A stretch of DNA of 64,000 bases from Mesorhizobium sp. M1B.F.Ca.ET.045.04.1.1 (lineage in GTDB: Bacteria > Pseudomonadota > Alphaproteobacteria > Rhizobiales > Rhizobiaceae). The notes under the pieces are model-generated. The model was not told where the DNA came from. It searched no databases and worked only from the letters and a program-made list of their open reading frames with translations. The DNA lies in NCBI RefSeq assembly GCF_003952465.1, contig NZ_CP034448.1, positions 124,001 through 188,000 on the forward strand. The letters run 5' to 3'. Shown here one piece after another: positions 18,288 to 26,005 of this stretch (the stretch's first letter is position 1; every line of letters begins with the position of its first letter). Position numbers and translations under genes: made by a program.

Positions 18288-19421
18288 TTAAGCGGCTTTG
18301 CTTCCGCCAGCCGCGATGCGCAGCATGTGGTTGTCCCAGACATAGTCGGGCTCGGAGCGCGAAGCACCGGCGCCGCCGACGATCTCGCCGGCGCCGGTCG
18401 TCGCCATGAAGTCGGCGCTGTCCGGGGCGAGACCGCAAACCTCGACAAGCGACCTTGTCGCGACCACGCGCCCGCTGGCGGCATCAATCACAGCCAGCGA
18501 ATTTCCCTCGGGCGAGGTGAAGGCGACCGTGCCTGCGGCGGAATTGGCGGCGACCGAGCCGATGTAGTTGCGAAAGCCGGAGAGCACGTCCTGCGGCATC
18601 TCCAAAAGCTCTAGCTCCTTGCCGCGTGCGGCGCGACCGACCAGCGCCGGGCAGTCGGTCGCCGGCCCGCGATACTGGCAGCCGAACCAGACGGTGCCCG
18701 CCTGGTCGCGGTCCATGTGGCGGATCGAGAGCTGATGCAGCGCCGGCGGCAGCTCGTGCTTTTCGATCAGGTCGCCGGTGACGCGGTCGACCAGCGTATA
18801 GGACGGCTTCATCGTCGCGATGTTCAGCTCGGCGCGGCCGAAATCCGGATGCGTCTCGATGCCGCCATTGGCAATGGCGAGTGTCCTGCCGTCGCCGAGC
18901 AGCAGCAGTTCGTGCGGGCCCATGCCATAGGTCGGGAACTCGCCAATGCGGTTGAATTTCGCCTTCGCGTCATAGACGCCGACGACGCCGGCGGCGTTGT
19001 CAAAATCGTTCTCGGTGGCGTAGAGCAACGCGCCGTCGGGCGAGAACACGCCATGACCGAAGAAATGCCGGCCGGCGATGCTGGCGATGGTCAATGGCTT
19101 CTCGCGGCCGGCATGGTCGAAGACGACCGCGAAGGTGCCGGGCTGGCGGGCGAAGACGACCGAGCGCTTCGACACCGGGTCGAAGGCGACGTCGTGGCCG
19201 CGGTCGGGCAGATCGACAGTGTGCAGGATCCTGCCGGCCTCGGAGAGCACGGCGGCGCCAAAGCCGCCGTCACGCTTGACGAAGGCCGTAGCAAAGACGG
19301 CGTCAGCGGCAAGCGTTTCCGCCCAGGCGCGCGGCGCCATGGCAGCGGCGAAGCTTGCACCGGCAGCGCGCAGGAAATCGCGACGATCGATGAGCGCGGT
19401 CCTCACAGCATCAATCCCCAT
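18288..19421 (-). CDS. Tat-exported DUF1513 protein of the iron block
   Basis: A 377-residue periplasmic protein. The N-terminus has a Tat motif (DRRDFLRAAGASFAAAMAP) and an Ala-x-Ala-type cleavage region (RAWAET). The remainder is the DUF1513 beta-propeller-like domain (GHDVAFDPVSKRSVVFARQP; GHGVFSPDGALLYATEND; YGMGPHELLLLGDGRTL). Such genes are regularly found after imelysin and DUF1111 genes in iron-uptake loci; the biochemical role is not known to me. Its ATG overlaps the upstream imelysin-like gene by 11 bases, so it is the last gene of the block. Folded export by Tat suggests a cofactor or metal. Confidence 0.85.
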   Translation of the reverse strand: MGIDAVRTALIDRRDFLRAAGASFAAAMAPRAWAETLAADAVFATAFVKRDGGFGAAVLSEAGRILHTVDLPDRGHDVAFDPVSKRSVVFARQPGTFAVVFDHAGREKPLTIASIAGRHFFGHGVFSPDGALLYATENDFDNAAGVVGVYDAKAKFNRIGEFPTYGMGPHELLLLGDGRTLAIANGGIETHPDFGRAELNIATMKPSYTLVDRVTGDLIEKHELPPALHQLSIRHMDRDQAGTVWFGCQYRGPATDCPALVGRAARGKELELLEMPQDVLSGFRNYIGSVAANSAAGTVAFTSPEGNSLAVIDAASGRVVATRSLVEVCGLAPDSADFMATTGAGEIVGGAGASRSEPDYVWDNHMLRIAAGGSKAA

Positions 19422-20493
19422 CGAGCGAGGAAAAGCCGGCGGTCAGGCCGAACTCGGCGGTCATCCTGGTGCCGATCAGCGTCGAAAGACTGGAGGTGAT
19501 CAGCGCGAAGTGCTCGAGCTTGCCGCGCAGTGCCGGATCGGCAAGCGCCTTGTCGATCGGACCGGTGACGGACTTCGCCGTCGCCACGCCATTGGTGAGC
19601 TGGATGTGGATGGATTCCGCCATCCACCGCGCATCGCCAGGCAGCGCATCGCCGAGCTTCGAGGCCTGGAACAACTGGTCGATGCCGGACAGGTTCCCGG
19701 CCAGAGAGCTCGTCGTGTTTTGCGAGCGCCAGTAAATCGCCTGCTTCGGCTTGTCTGCGTCAGGTTTCGCGCCAAGGAAACCCTTGAGCCGCACGTCGCG
19801 GATCATTTCCAGCTCGTTGATGAAAACGCCGACCAGTTCCGTCACCGCTTCGGTGCCATCGCGATAGAGCGGGTTCTTCGGTCCCGGATTGGCCCAGAGT
19901 GAAGCGAAGCCGTCCGGCTTGCTCCAGGCGTCGCGAACCTCGCCGGCGATCGCCTCGATGTTGCCGGCGACGGCAGCGCCATAGGCGCAGCGATAGGGTT
20001 CGTTCTTCCCGGTAAGCGTTTCGGCGCCGTCGCCGAACAGCACATATTCGAGCGCGCCGAGCCCCTGCATGGCGACGCTCTTTCCCGCCAACTGCGCCGG
20101 AACCGTCGCGGAAGGGTCTTTCGCGGCGAGCGTCGCCTGCACCTGCCTCAAACCGATGCTCTTGCGGTCCGGCCAATAGAGCATGCGCTCCAGCCGGTTG
20201 TTTTCCTTGATCGGCCCGAAGGCGATGATCTCGGCCACCGACCAGGCTTCGACCGTAGCCGAATAATCCGCGCGCGCCGCGTCCAGATTTTGCCGGGAGG
20301 GGACATCGCAAAGCTGCTGCATCGCCTTGGTCAGGCTCGCGGCATGATCGTCGAGGCTGGCATAGGCCGGGCGCACGAAGCCGTCGATCGCGCGCCCGAT
20401 GACGTCGGAGGCTTTGACCGCGGCCGAGGCCGGCCATGCAGCAGCCAGAAACAGGGGAACAGCAAGCGCGGCTGCCAGGCGTTTCGACATCAT
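19411..20493 (-). CDS. Imelysin-like (peptidase M75 family) periplasmic protein lacking the usual His
   Basis: A 360-residue protein with a Sec signal peptide (LAAALAVPLFLAAAWPASAA). Imelysin-like helical repeats follow (DVIGRAIDGFVRPAYASLDD; IAFGPIKENNRLERMLYWPD; NPGPKNPLYRDGTEAVTELV). The family's GxHxxE position reads GLGALE, so the metal-linked His is absent; the canonical motif is present in the other imelysin at 22994-24310. It overlaps the DUF1111 gene by 4 bases upstream and DUF1513 by 11 bases downstream, so the three are coupled. Imelysins bind or help import iron and are not proven peptidases. A non-catalytic or partner role is inference. Confidence 0.87.
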   Translation of the reverse strand: MMSKRLAAALAVPLFLAAAWPASAAVKASDVIGRAIDGFVRPAYASLDDHAASLTKAMQQLCDVPSRQNLDAARADYSATVEAWSVAEIIAFGPIKENNRLERMLYWPDRKSIGLRQVQATLAAKDPSATVPAQLAGKSVAMQGLGALEYVLFGDGAETLTGKNEPYRCAYGAAVAGNIEAIAGEVRDAWSKPDGFASLWANPGPKNPLYRDGTEAVTELVGVFINELEMIRDVRLKGFLGAKPDADKPKQAIYWRSQNTTSSLAGNLSGIDQLFQASKLGDALPGDARWMAESIHIQLTNGVATAKSVTGPIDKALADPALRGKLEHFALITSSLSTLIGTRMTAEFGLTAGFSSLDGD

Positions 20494-22091
20494 AGCGACT
20501 CCAAAAATTTGATCAGCGCATCACGGTCGGCGGCGGCGGCGCCAGCAAAGCGGTCGCTCGCCTTCCGGCCCTCGCCGCCATGCCACAGGATCGCCTCGGC
20601 GAGGGTTCGAGCCCGCCCGTCATGCAGATAGAAGCTGTTGCCGTTGACAGTCGCGGTCAGGCCGATGCCCCATAGCGGCGGCGTGCGCCATTCGCTGCCG
20701 CTCGCTTCCCCCACACGCTGCCCGTCGGCAAGGCCCTCGCCCATGTCGTGCAGCAAGAAGTCGGAATAGGGCCAGATCAGCTGGAACGCCTGCGCCTTAT
20801 TGGGCGTGCCTCGCATGGTGACGAATTTCGGCGTGTGGCAGGAAATACAGCCCATCTCATAGAACTGCTTCTTGCCGGCAAGAACTTGCCGTGTGCCGAG
20901 GTCGCGCCGGGCCGGCACCGCAAGGTTCTGCGAATAGAAGGTGACGAGGTCCATGACCGGGGGCGGCGCTTCCGCGGTGCCCAGACGCTGCTGCACGCCA
21001 TCCGGCATGGCAAGGCAATCCTTCTCAGCCCTGGTGCAGTCGCCCCAATGCTTCGGCTCCTCCGGCGTCGAGATGCCGATATCGCCGGCAAAGGCATCGG
21101 CGGCCTGCTGGCGGATCGATGCGGCCTGCGCCTTCCAGCCGAAACGGCCAAGCGTCGGTTCGCCGCTCAACGCGTCGCGGACGATGTTCGGCCGGCCCGA
21201 AATGCCGTCGCCGTCGCGATCGTCCGGATCGGCATGGGCGAGGATGTCGGAGGGCGCGATCTGCTCGATCAGGCCGAGGCCGATCATCGGCGGCGTCAGG
21301 CGCGGCGACAAAGTGGTGCGTGGATCGAGCGGGCCATAGCCCAGATCCTCGACAGAGTAGCTGGGCTTGCGCAGCGAAACGACGGCGCCGTCGCTGAGCG
21401 TGACCTTCTCTTCCGAATAATCGACGCGCATGCGGCCTTCGCTCTTGAGGCCTGGAACCGCAAGATCCTGCAATTGCGAGCCGTAGACCGGATCGGGGAA
21501 GTTCAGCGCCTTGTGGTCGGCAAGCGCTGCCCTCTCTTCGGCATTGCTTGCGTCGCGCGCCAGCCGCAGGAACATCGACGTGGAGCCGATGCCGCCTTCC
21601 GGTGGCCGTCCGCGCCCGTCCTTCAGGTGGCAGTTCTGGCAGGCGCGTTCGTTGAACAGCGGGCCGAGCCCATCAGAGGCCTGGGTCGACGACGGCGACG
21701 ACACCCAGTTCTTGCGGAAAAGCGCGTTGCCAAGCTTGAAGGTCGCCTCTTCCTCGAAAGTGATGTTGGCGGAAGACTGCGAGAAGGCGTCGCGGTTGAC
21801 GTCCTTCTCCGACGTGCCGGCGCCGCCCTGCATCAGCTCGAACGGCTCGGGCTTGGAGAAATCCGTGGTCGGCCGGGTGACCGCCAGCACCCGCGCCTGA
21901 TCTTTCGGCGTCAGATCGGTGCGGCTGGTCGGCAGACCGGACGGCTCGCCAGGTGAGGTCGATGTAGCAAGCATGATTGCCAGCGGGAGCAAAACCCCGC
22001 GACAAATCCGGTATCGCAGGTCCTCCTGAAGCGGCAGGCCATCAACTTCGGCCCGCCGCGTGCGGCGCGAAAGGTTTACGGGGCGCCGCAT
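20490..22091 (-). CDS. Di-heme c-type cytochrome, DUF1111 (di-heme oxidoreductase)
   Basis: A 533-residue exported protein with two c-type heme motifs, CQNCH at about residue 151 and CISCH near 410. It resembles the DUF1111 or thiol-oxidoreductase-like family related to cytochrome c peroxidases. A hydrophobic export segment (RGVLLPLAIMLATSTS) lies near residues 31-46, so the true start may be further in. Heme attachment places it in the periplasm. It starts 12 bases after the bfr stop and overlaps the next imelysin-like gene by ATGA. In this setting an iron-oxidising or electron-transfer step in iron handling is plausible but is inference. Confidence 0.88.
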   Translation of the reverse strand: MRRPVNLSRRTRRAEVDGLPLQEDLRYRICRGVLLPLAIMLATSTSPGEPSGLPTSRTDLTPKDQARVLAVTRPTTDFSKPEPFELMQGGAGTSEKDVNRDAFSQSSANITFEEEATFKLGNALFRKNWVSSPSSTQASDGLGPLFNERACQNCHLKDGRGRPPEGGIGSTSMFLRLARDASNAEERAALADHKALNFPDPVYGSQLQDLAVPGLKSEGRMRVDYSEEKVTLSDGAVVSLRKPSYSVEDLGYGPLDPRTTLSPRLTPPMIGLGLIEQIAPSDILAHADPDDRDGDGISGRPNIVRDALSGEPTLGRFGWKAQAASIRQQAADAFAGDIGISTPEEPKHWGDCTRAEKDCLAMPDGVQQRLGTAEAPPPVMDLVTFYSQNLAVPARRDLGTRQVLAGKKQFYEMGCISCHTPKFVTMRGTPNKAQAFQLIWPYSDFLLHDMGEGLADGQRVGEASGSEWRTPPLWGIGLTATVNGNSFYLHDGRARTLAEAILWHGGEGRKASDRFAGAAAADRDALIKFLESL

Positions 22092-22103
22092 TCCCGCATG
22101 TCC

Positions 22104-22589
22104 TTACTCCGCCTCGTTGGCCGAGTCGGCGTTGAGCTGGCCGTATTTTTCCTCGCCGATCGAGGCAAGCAGGTCGAGCTGCGTCTCCAGGAAGTCGATA
22201 TGGCCTTCCTCGTCGGACAAAAGGTCCTCGAACAACTTCATCGACACATAGTCTCCTGCCTCCTGGCAGATCTCGCGCGAGCGCTTGTAGGAGGTGCGCG
22301 CGTCATATTCGCCGGCGAGATCGGATTCGAGCACTTCCTTGACGTTCTGGCCGATGCGCAGCGGCGCGACGGACTGCAGGTTCGGATGTCCTTCGAGGAA
22401 GATGATGCGGGCCACCAGCCGGTCGGCGTGGTGCATCTCCTCGATCGATTCCGCCCGCTCCTTCTTTGCGAGCTTGGTGTAGCCCCAGTCCTCGAGCAGA
22501 CGATAGTGGACCCAGTACTGATTGACGGCCCCAAGCTCCAGAAACAGGGCTTCGTTAAGCCGCTCGATGATCTGCGGTTCGCCTTTCAT
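22104..22589 (-). CDS. bfr: Bacterioferritin
   Basis: Heme-containing ferritin that stores iron as a mineral core. The 161-residue protein shows all four helices with the di-iron ligands: [13 protein letters not shown] (Glu18 region), [19 protein letters not shown] (Glu and ExxH) and [18 protein letters not shown] (last helix). The Met used for heme binding is present near residue 52 (EEMHHADR). Its ATG lies 35 bases inside the end of bfd, so iron storage and iron release genes are translationally coupled. Confidence 0.96.
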   Translation of the reverse strand: MKGEPQIIERLNEALFLELGAVNQYWVHYRLLEDWGYTKLAKKERAESIEEMHHADRLVARIIFLEGHPNLQSVAPLRIGQNVKEVLESDLAGEYDARTSYKRSREICQEAGDYVSMKLFEDLLSDEEGHIDFLETQLDLLASIGEEKYGQLNADSANEAE

Positions 22590-22866
22590 GGAATCTGCTC
22601 CCGTATTGGACCCGCAAGCCTCTTACGCGGTCCAGGTGTGAAACGAGGTCCGCGCCGCTCCGCTCTGAACGGGCGTGGTAGTTCTCGGTGACCCGAATGA
22701 TCGTTTCCACCACATTTGGGAAGCAGCCGCAACAGCGGCCGCGCTTGTGCATGGCATGATAGACCTTGGCCGGCACAATAAGCTGCCAGGGATCTTCATC
22801 CAGCAGACCAATGATCGTCTGCTCGATCTCCTTTTCGGTAATGATGTTGCAATGGCAGATCAGCAT
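22555..22866 (-). CDS. bfd: Bacterioferritin-associated ferredoxin
   Basis: Small [2Fe-2S] protein that delivers electrons to bacterioferritin to release iron. The 103-residue product starts [18 protein letters not shown] and has the four cluster cysteines as CHC at residues 4-6 and CCGC at 45-48 with its flanking CFPNVV. The first 70 residues match the Bfd family. The last 30 (after [12 protein letters not shown]) are an unusual basic extension that overlaps the bfr start. It is read together with bfr. Downstream partners in iron release would be a ferredoxin reductase; one is encoded divergently at 24740. Confidence 0.92.
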   Translation of the reverse strand: MLICHCNIITEKEIEQTIIGLLDEDPWQLIVPAKVYHAMHKRGRCCGCFPNVVETIIRVTENYHARSERSGADLVSHLDRVRGLRVQYGSRFHERRTADHRAA

Positions 22867-22921
22867 TTACTTGCTCTGGCTGACGGCGCCGCTCCGGCGC
22901 CGTTTGGCTTGTTTCTCAATC

Positions 22922-22971
22922 GGGCATGATCTTGGCCAAAAACCGGCTTCCACTTTTTGGGATCATGCCCC
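22922..22971. repeat. Palindromic intergenic repeat, family C
   Basis: Outer arms GGGCATGATC and GATCATGCCC enclose CCAAAAA and TTTTTGG inner arms. It lies between the imelysin stop (22994) and bfd start (22866). The inner core, read on the minus strand as CCAAAAAGTGGAAGCCGGTT, matches the core of family B, while the outer arms differ. Confidence 0.8.
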
Positions 22972-22993
22972 GGTCCTACTTGAACACCTTGGC

Positions 22994-24310
22994 TTACTTG
23001 AACACCTTGTCGGGCGCATCGAGGCTGTCGGATCCCTCGAAGGCGATGGCGTTGAGCTTGAGCGAACCGACGGCGCGCTCGATCGACTTGGTCTGGTCGA
23101 TCAGCGCGTCGATCGCGGCCTGCACCGTGGCGTTGCCTTCCGCATTGCCCTCGGCGATCTGCTGGTCATAGGCCTCGCCGGCCAGCGCGCGCGCCTTGAT
23201 CGCTTCCATCCTGGCGACCGTCACGTCGAGCTTGTCAGACAGTTCCTTGCCGATGGCCGGATCGGCCGCCTTCACCATGTCGGAGACTGACGGGCCGGAA
23301 ACCACCGTGCCGTCTAGCCGCGTGTAGCTGGCGTGATAGGCGGCGCGGATGCCGACGGCGTCGTAGAGATGCGAGTTGTAGGTGTTGTCGGAGAAGCAGT
23401 CATGCTCCTCCTCCGGGTCGTGCAGCAGGAGGCCGAGCTTCATGCGCTCGCCGGCAAGTTCACCGTAAGACAGCGAGCCCATGCCGGTGAAGATTGTCGA
23501 AATGCCGGCGTTCGTCTCGCCATCGACGAGATTCTTTCGAGCAGCGCCATCTTCCTTCCAGTCGTTGACCATCTCCTGCAGGTCGGAGACCAGCAGATCG
23601 CTCGCCGATTTCAGATATTGCGCGCGGCGGTCGCAATTGCCGCCGGTGCAGTTCTTGAGATCGTAGTCGGTATAAGGACGCTCGCCGGCGCCGGGTCCGG
23701 TGCCGTGCAGGTCCTGGCCCCAGAGCAGGAATTCGATAGCGTGATAGCCGGTCGCGACATTGGCCTCGACGCCGCCGGCCTCCTGCAGCGTGCCGGACAG
23801 GAATTCCGGCGTCAGCTTCGAGGCATCGACCTTCTTGCCGTTGATCTCGATCTCCTTGTTGGCGATGACATTGGCCGTATAGAGCGCGTTCTCGTCCGAC
23901 TCCGTGCCGTAGCTCTTGGCGACATAGTCGATCAGGCCTTCGTCCAGCGGCCAGGAATTCACCCGGCCTTCCCAGTCGTCGACGATCTTGTTGCCGAAGC
24001 GATAGACCTCCGTCTGCTGGTAGGGGATGCGCGCCGCCTTCCAGGCCTCACGAGCGGCGTTGAGCGTCTCGGCCGAGGGCGTGGCGATGAGCGCATCGAC
24101 GGCCTTGTCGAGCGCCTGCGCGGTGGTCAGCGAGTCCTCGTACTTGGCCAGCGCGATGTCGGCATAGGTCTTGATCACCGCCTTCGCGTCGGTTTCGGCT
24201 TTCGCCGGCAGCACGAACACGGCGGCCGTCAGCGCCGCGGTGGCGCCGATCGCGGCAAGCCTGCTGCCCCAACGTGGCGTGACAATCCGTGGCGAAATTA
24301 TCGCTTTCAT
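22994..24310 (-). CDS. Imelysin-family periplasmic iron-regulated protein
   Basis: A 438-residue exported protein of the imelysin/IrpA type, implicated in iron acquisition. It has a Sec signal (IGATAALTAAVFVLPAKAE). The canonical GxHxxE appears as GYHAIEFLLWGQDLHGTGPG, followed by RPYTDYDLKNCTGGNCDRR. The C-terminal half has IFTGMGSLSYGELAGERMK and SDNTYNSHLYDAVGIRAAY. The ATG at 24310 is chosen because GAGGAG is 9 bases upstream; a second ATG at 24319 would sit on top of that site. It is the first gene of the iron block and faces the ICE at 24567-24589 about 260 bases upstream. Its last codons are duplicated just past the stop. Confidence 0.92.
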   Translation of the reverse strand: MKAIISPRIVTPRWGSRLAAIGATAALTAAVFVLPAKAETDAKAVIKTYADIALAKYEDSLTTAQALDKAVDALIATPSAETLNAAREAWKAARIPYQQTEVYRFGNKIVDDWEGRVNSWPLDEGLIDYVAKSYGTESDENALYTANVIANKEIEINGKKVDASKLTPEFLSGTLQEAGGVEANVATGYHAIEFLLWGQDLHGTGPGAGERPYTDYDLKNCTGGNCDRRAQYLKSASDLLVSDLQEMVNDWKEDGAARKNLVDGETNAGISTIFTGMGSLSYGELAGERMKLGLLLHDPEEEHDCFSDNTYNSHLYDAVGIRAAYHASYTRLDGTVVSGPSVSDMVKAADPAIGKELSDKLDVTVARMEAIKARALAGEAYDQQIAEGNAEGNATVQAAIDALIDQTKSIERAVGSLKLNAIAFEGSDSLDAPDKVFK

Positions 24311-24557
24311 CAATCCCATCTCCTCAGAAATTCAATGACATAGAAATGCGGCCGCCGGCGAACGGCGCCAGCGCGAGCACGAATGGCCGAAAAGGCAAGG
24401 GTGCCACGCGACGGCGCGGCCAATCAGCAAAAGACACCGAAATGCCTCCAATCGAAAGGGTTCAAGGCCCAGACATCAAAGGAATGCGCCGGGAGCGCAG
24501 CCCTCCATAAAGCGGCGGAGCGGCTGGAAGTCAACTGGTTCGCCAGAGAAAATTCAA

Positions 24558-24599
24558 TTGAAACAACAGTTTAGAATTATTCTAAACTGCAATTATCAA
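24558..24599. promoter_or_regulatory. Iron control element (Irr-type ICE) across interleaved divergent promoters
   Basis: A 23-base palindrome at 24567-24589 (CAGTTTAGAA, TTA, TTCTAAACTG) matches the ICE bound by rhizobial Irr. On the plus strand TTGAAA (24558-24563), 17 bases, TCTAAA (24581-24586) points to the ferredoxin reductase gene. On the minus strand TTGATA (24594-24599), 17 bases, TTCTAA (24571-24576) points to the imelysin block. Both -10 boxes lie inside the palindrome. The gap 24311-24557 otherwise holds no gene that I can support. Confidence 0.75.
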
Positions 24600-24739
24600 C
24601 TTTAAACCCAGCGAAGGCGCCGAACATCCGGATTGACAGGCGGCCATTCTGGGTGCGACCCGGATCAAGGCTCTTGCGGCGGCGGCAGACAATCGCCACC
24701 TGCCGGAAGATCCTAGATTTGAGGACAAAAAGGACTGAG

Positions 24740-25987
24740 ATGAAGAACGGGGTGGTGATTGTCGGTGCGGGCCATGCCGGCGTCCAGGCAGCCGCAAGCC
24801 TGCGCGAGGAAGGCTATGACGGACCGGTCGTCCTGGTCGGCGACGAAAACGAGCTGCCCTATCACAAGCCGCCGCTGTCCAAGACCTTCATCAAGGATGC
24901 CGAAGCCAAGCCGCAGCCGTTGCGCGGCGAAGCCTTCTATTCGGGCAACGCCATCGATTACCGGCCGGGTGTGCGGATCGACAGGATCGATGCCGGCGCC
25001 CGCAGGCTGGACGTAGCGGGCAGCGGCACGATTTCCTTCGACCGGCTGGTGCTCGCGACCGGCTCGCGGCCGCGCCTCCTCAAGCTCGACGGCACGGAAC
25101 TCGCCGGTGTGGTGTCGCTGCGCTCTCTGGCCGACGCGCGGCTGATCCGCGAGTTGAGCGCTGAGAGCGAGGACGTCGTCATCCTCGGCGGCGGCTTCAT
25201 CGGGCTGGAGATCGCGGCGACGCTACGGGCCGCCGGCCGCAAGGTCACCGTCGTCGAGGCCGTCGACCGGCTGCTCGGCCGTGCCGTCGCGCCGGTTATC
25301 GCGGCCCATGTGCGCCAGCGCCTGGAAGCGATGGGCGTGCGCATCATGACAGGAACCACGGTTTCCCGCCTCGAAGGCGACGGCGGCCGCGTCTCGGCCG
25401 CGATCACCTCGAGCGGCGAGCGCCTGCGGGCGCAGATGGTCATCATCGGCATAGGCGTGGTGCCCAATGTCGAGCTGGCGGAAGCCGCCGGCGTCACGAT
25501 CGGCAACGGTATCCGCGTCGACCAGCATATGCAGAGCTCTATCGCCGAAATCCTCGCTGTCGGCGATGCCGCCTCCTACCGCCACTGGTTCACCGGCGGC
25601 GACGTGCGGCTGGAATCGGTGCAGAATGCCACGGACCAGGCGCGGCTTGCCGCGCGCACCATCCTCGGCCATGCCGAGCCCTTCTCCGCCATGCCGTGGT
25701 TCTGGTCGGATATCGGCGACATGAAGCTGCAGATGGTCGGGCTGACGCAAGGCGGCGACAGCCATGTCGTGCTGGGCGAGCCGGCCGAGAACAAGTTCTC
25801 GATCTACCACTATGCCGGCAACCGGCTGCTCGGCATCGAATCCGTCAACCGCCCGGCCGACCACATGCTTGGCCGCAGGATGCTCGGCGCCGGCTTCTCG
25901 CCCGCGCCGCAGACGGTCGCGGCGGGACCGGACGCGCTGAAGGCGGCGCTCGCAGCGTTCCAGGAGCCCGCCAGGGCGACGGGCTAA
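24740..25987 (+). CDS. FAD-dependent ferredoxin reductase (rhodocoxin/putidaredoxin reductase type)
   Basis: A 415-residue NAD(P)H:ferredoxin oxidoreductase-like flavoprotein. The N-terminal FAD fold is VIVGAGHAGVQAAASLREEG and the NAD fold is VVILGGGFIGLEIAATLRAAG with VTVVEA (about residues 145-180). FAD motif ILAVGDAA follows, and the C-terminal reductase domain begins near WFWSDIGDMKLQMVGL. The ATG at 24740 has AAGGA about 7 bases upstream; open frame upstream is not conserved sequence. It diverges from the iron block and the ICE lies 150 bases upstream, so it may be iron regulated. A natural electron acceptor would be Bfd; that pairing is inference. Confidence 0.9.
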   Translation: MKNGVVIVGAGHAGVQAAASLREEGYDGPVVLVGDENELPYHKPPLSKTFIKDAEAKPQPLRGEAFYSGNAIDYRPGVRIDRIDAGARRLDVAGSGTISFDRLVLATGSRPRLLKLDGTELAGVVSLRSLADARLIRELSAESEDVVILGGGFIGLEIAATLRAAGRKVTVVEAVDRLLGRAVAPVIAAHVRQRLEAMGVRIMTGTTVSRLEGDGGRVSAAITSSGERLRAQMVIIGIGVVPNVELAEAAGVTIGNGIRVDQHMQSSIAEILAVGDAASYRHWFTGGDVRLESVQNATDQARLAARTILGHAEPFSAMPWFWSDIGDMKLQMVGLTQGGDSHVVLGEPAENKFSIYHYAGNRLLGIESVNRPADHMLGRRMLGAGFSPAPQTVAAGPDALKAALAAFQEPARATG

Positions 25988-26005
25988 GGTTGAAGCGCGC
26001 CGCAC

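Noticed and set aside
22867..22993. A second ICE or RirA operator before bfd
   Set aside because: The only palindrome there is the family C repeat, which is GC-rich and unlike the iron motifs.
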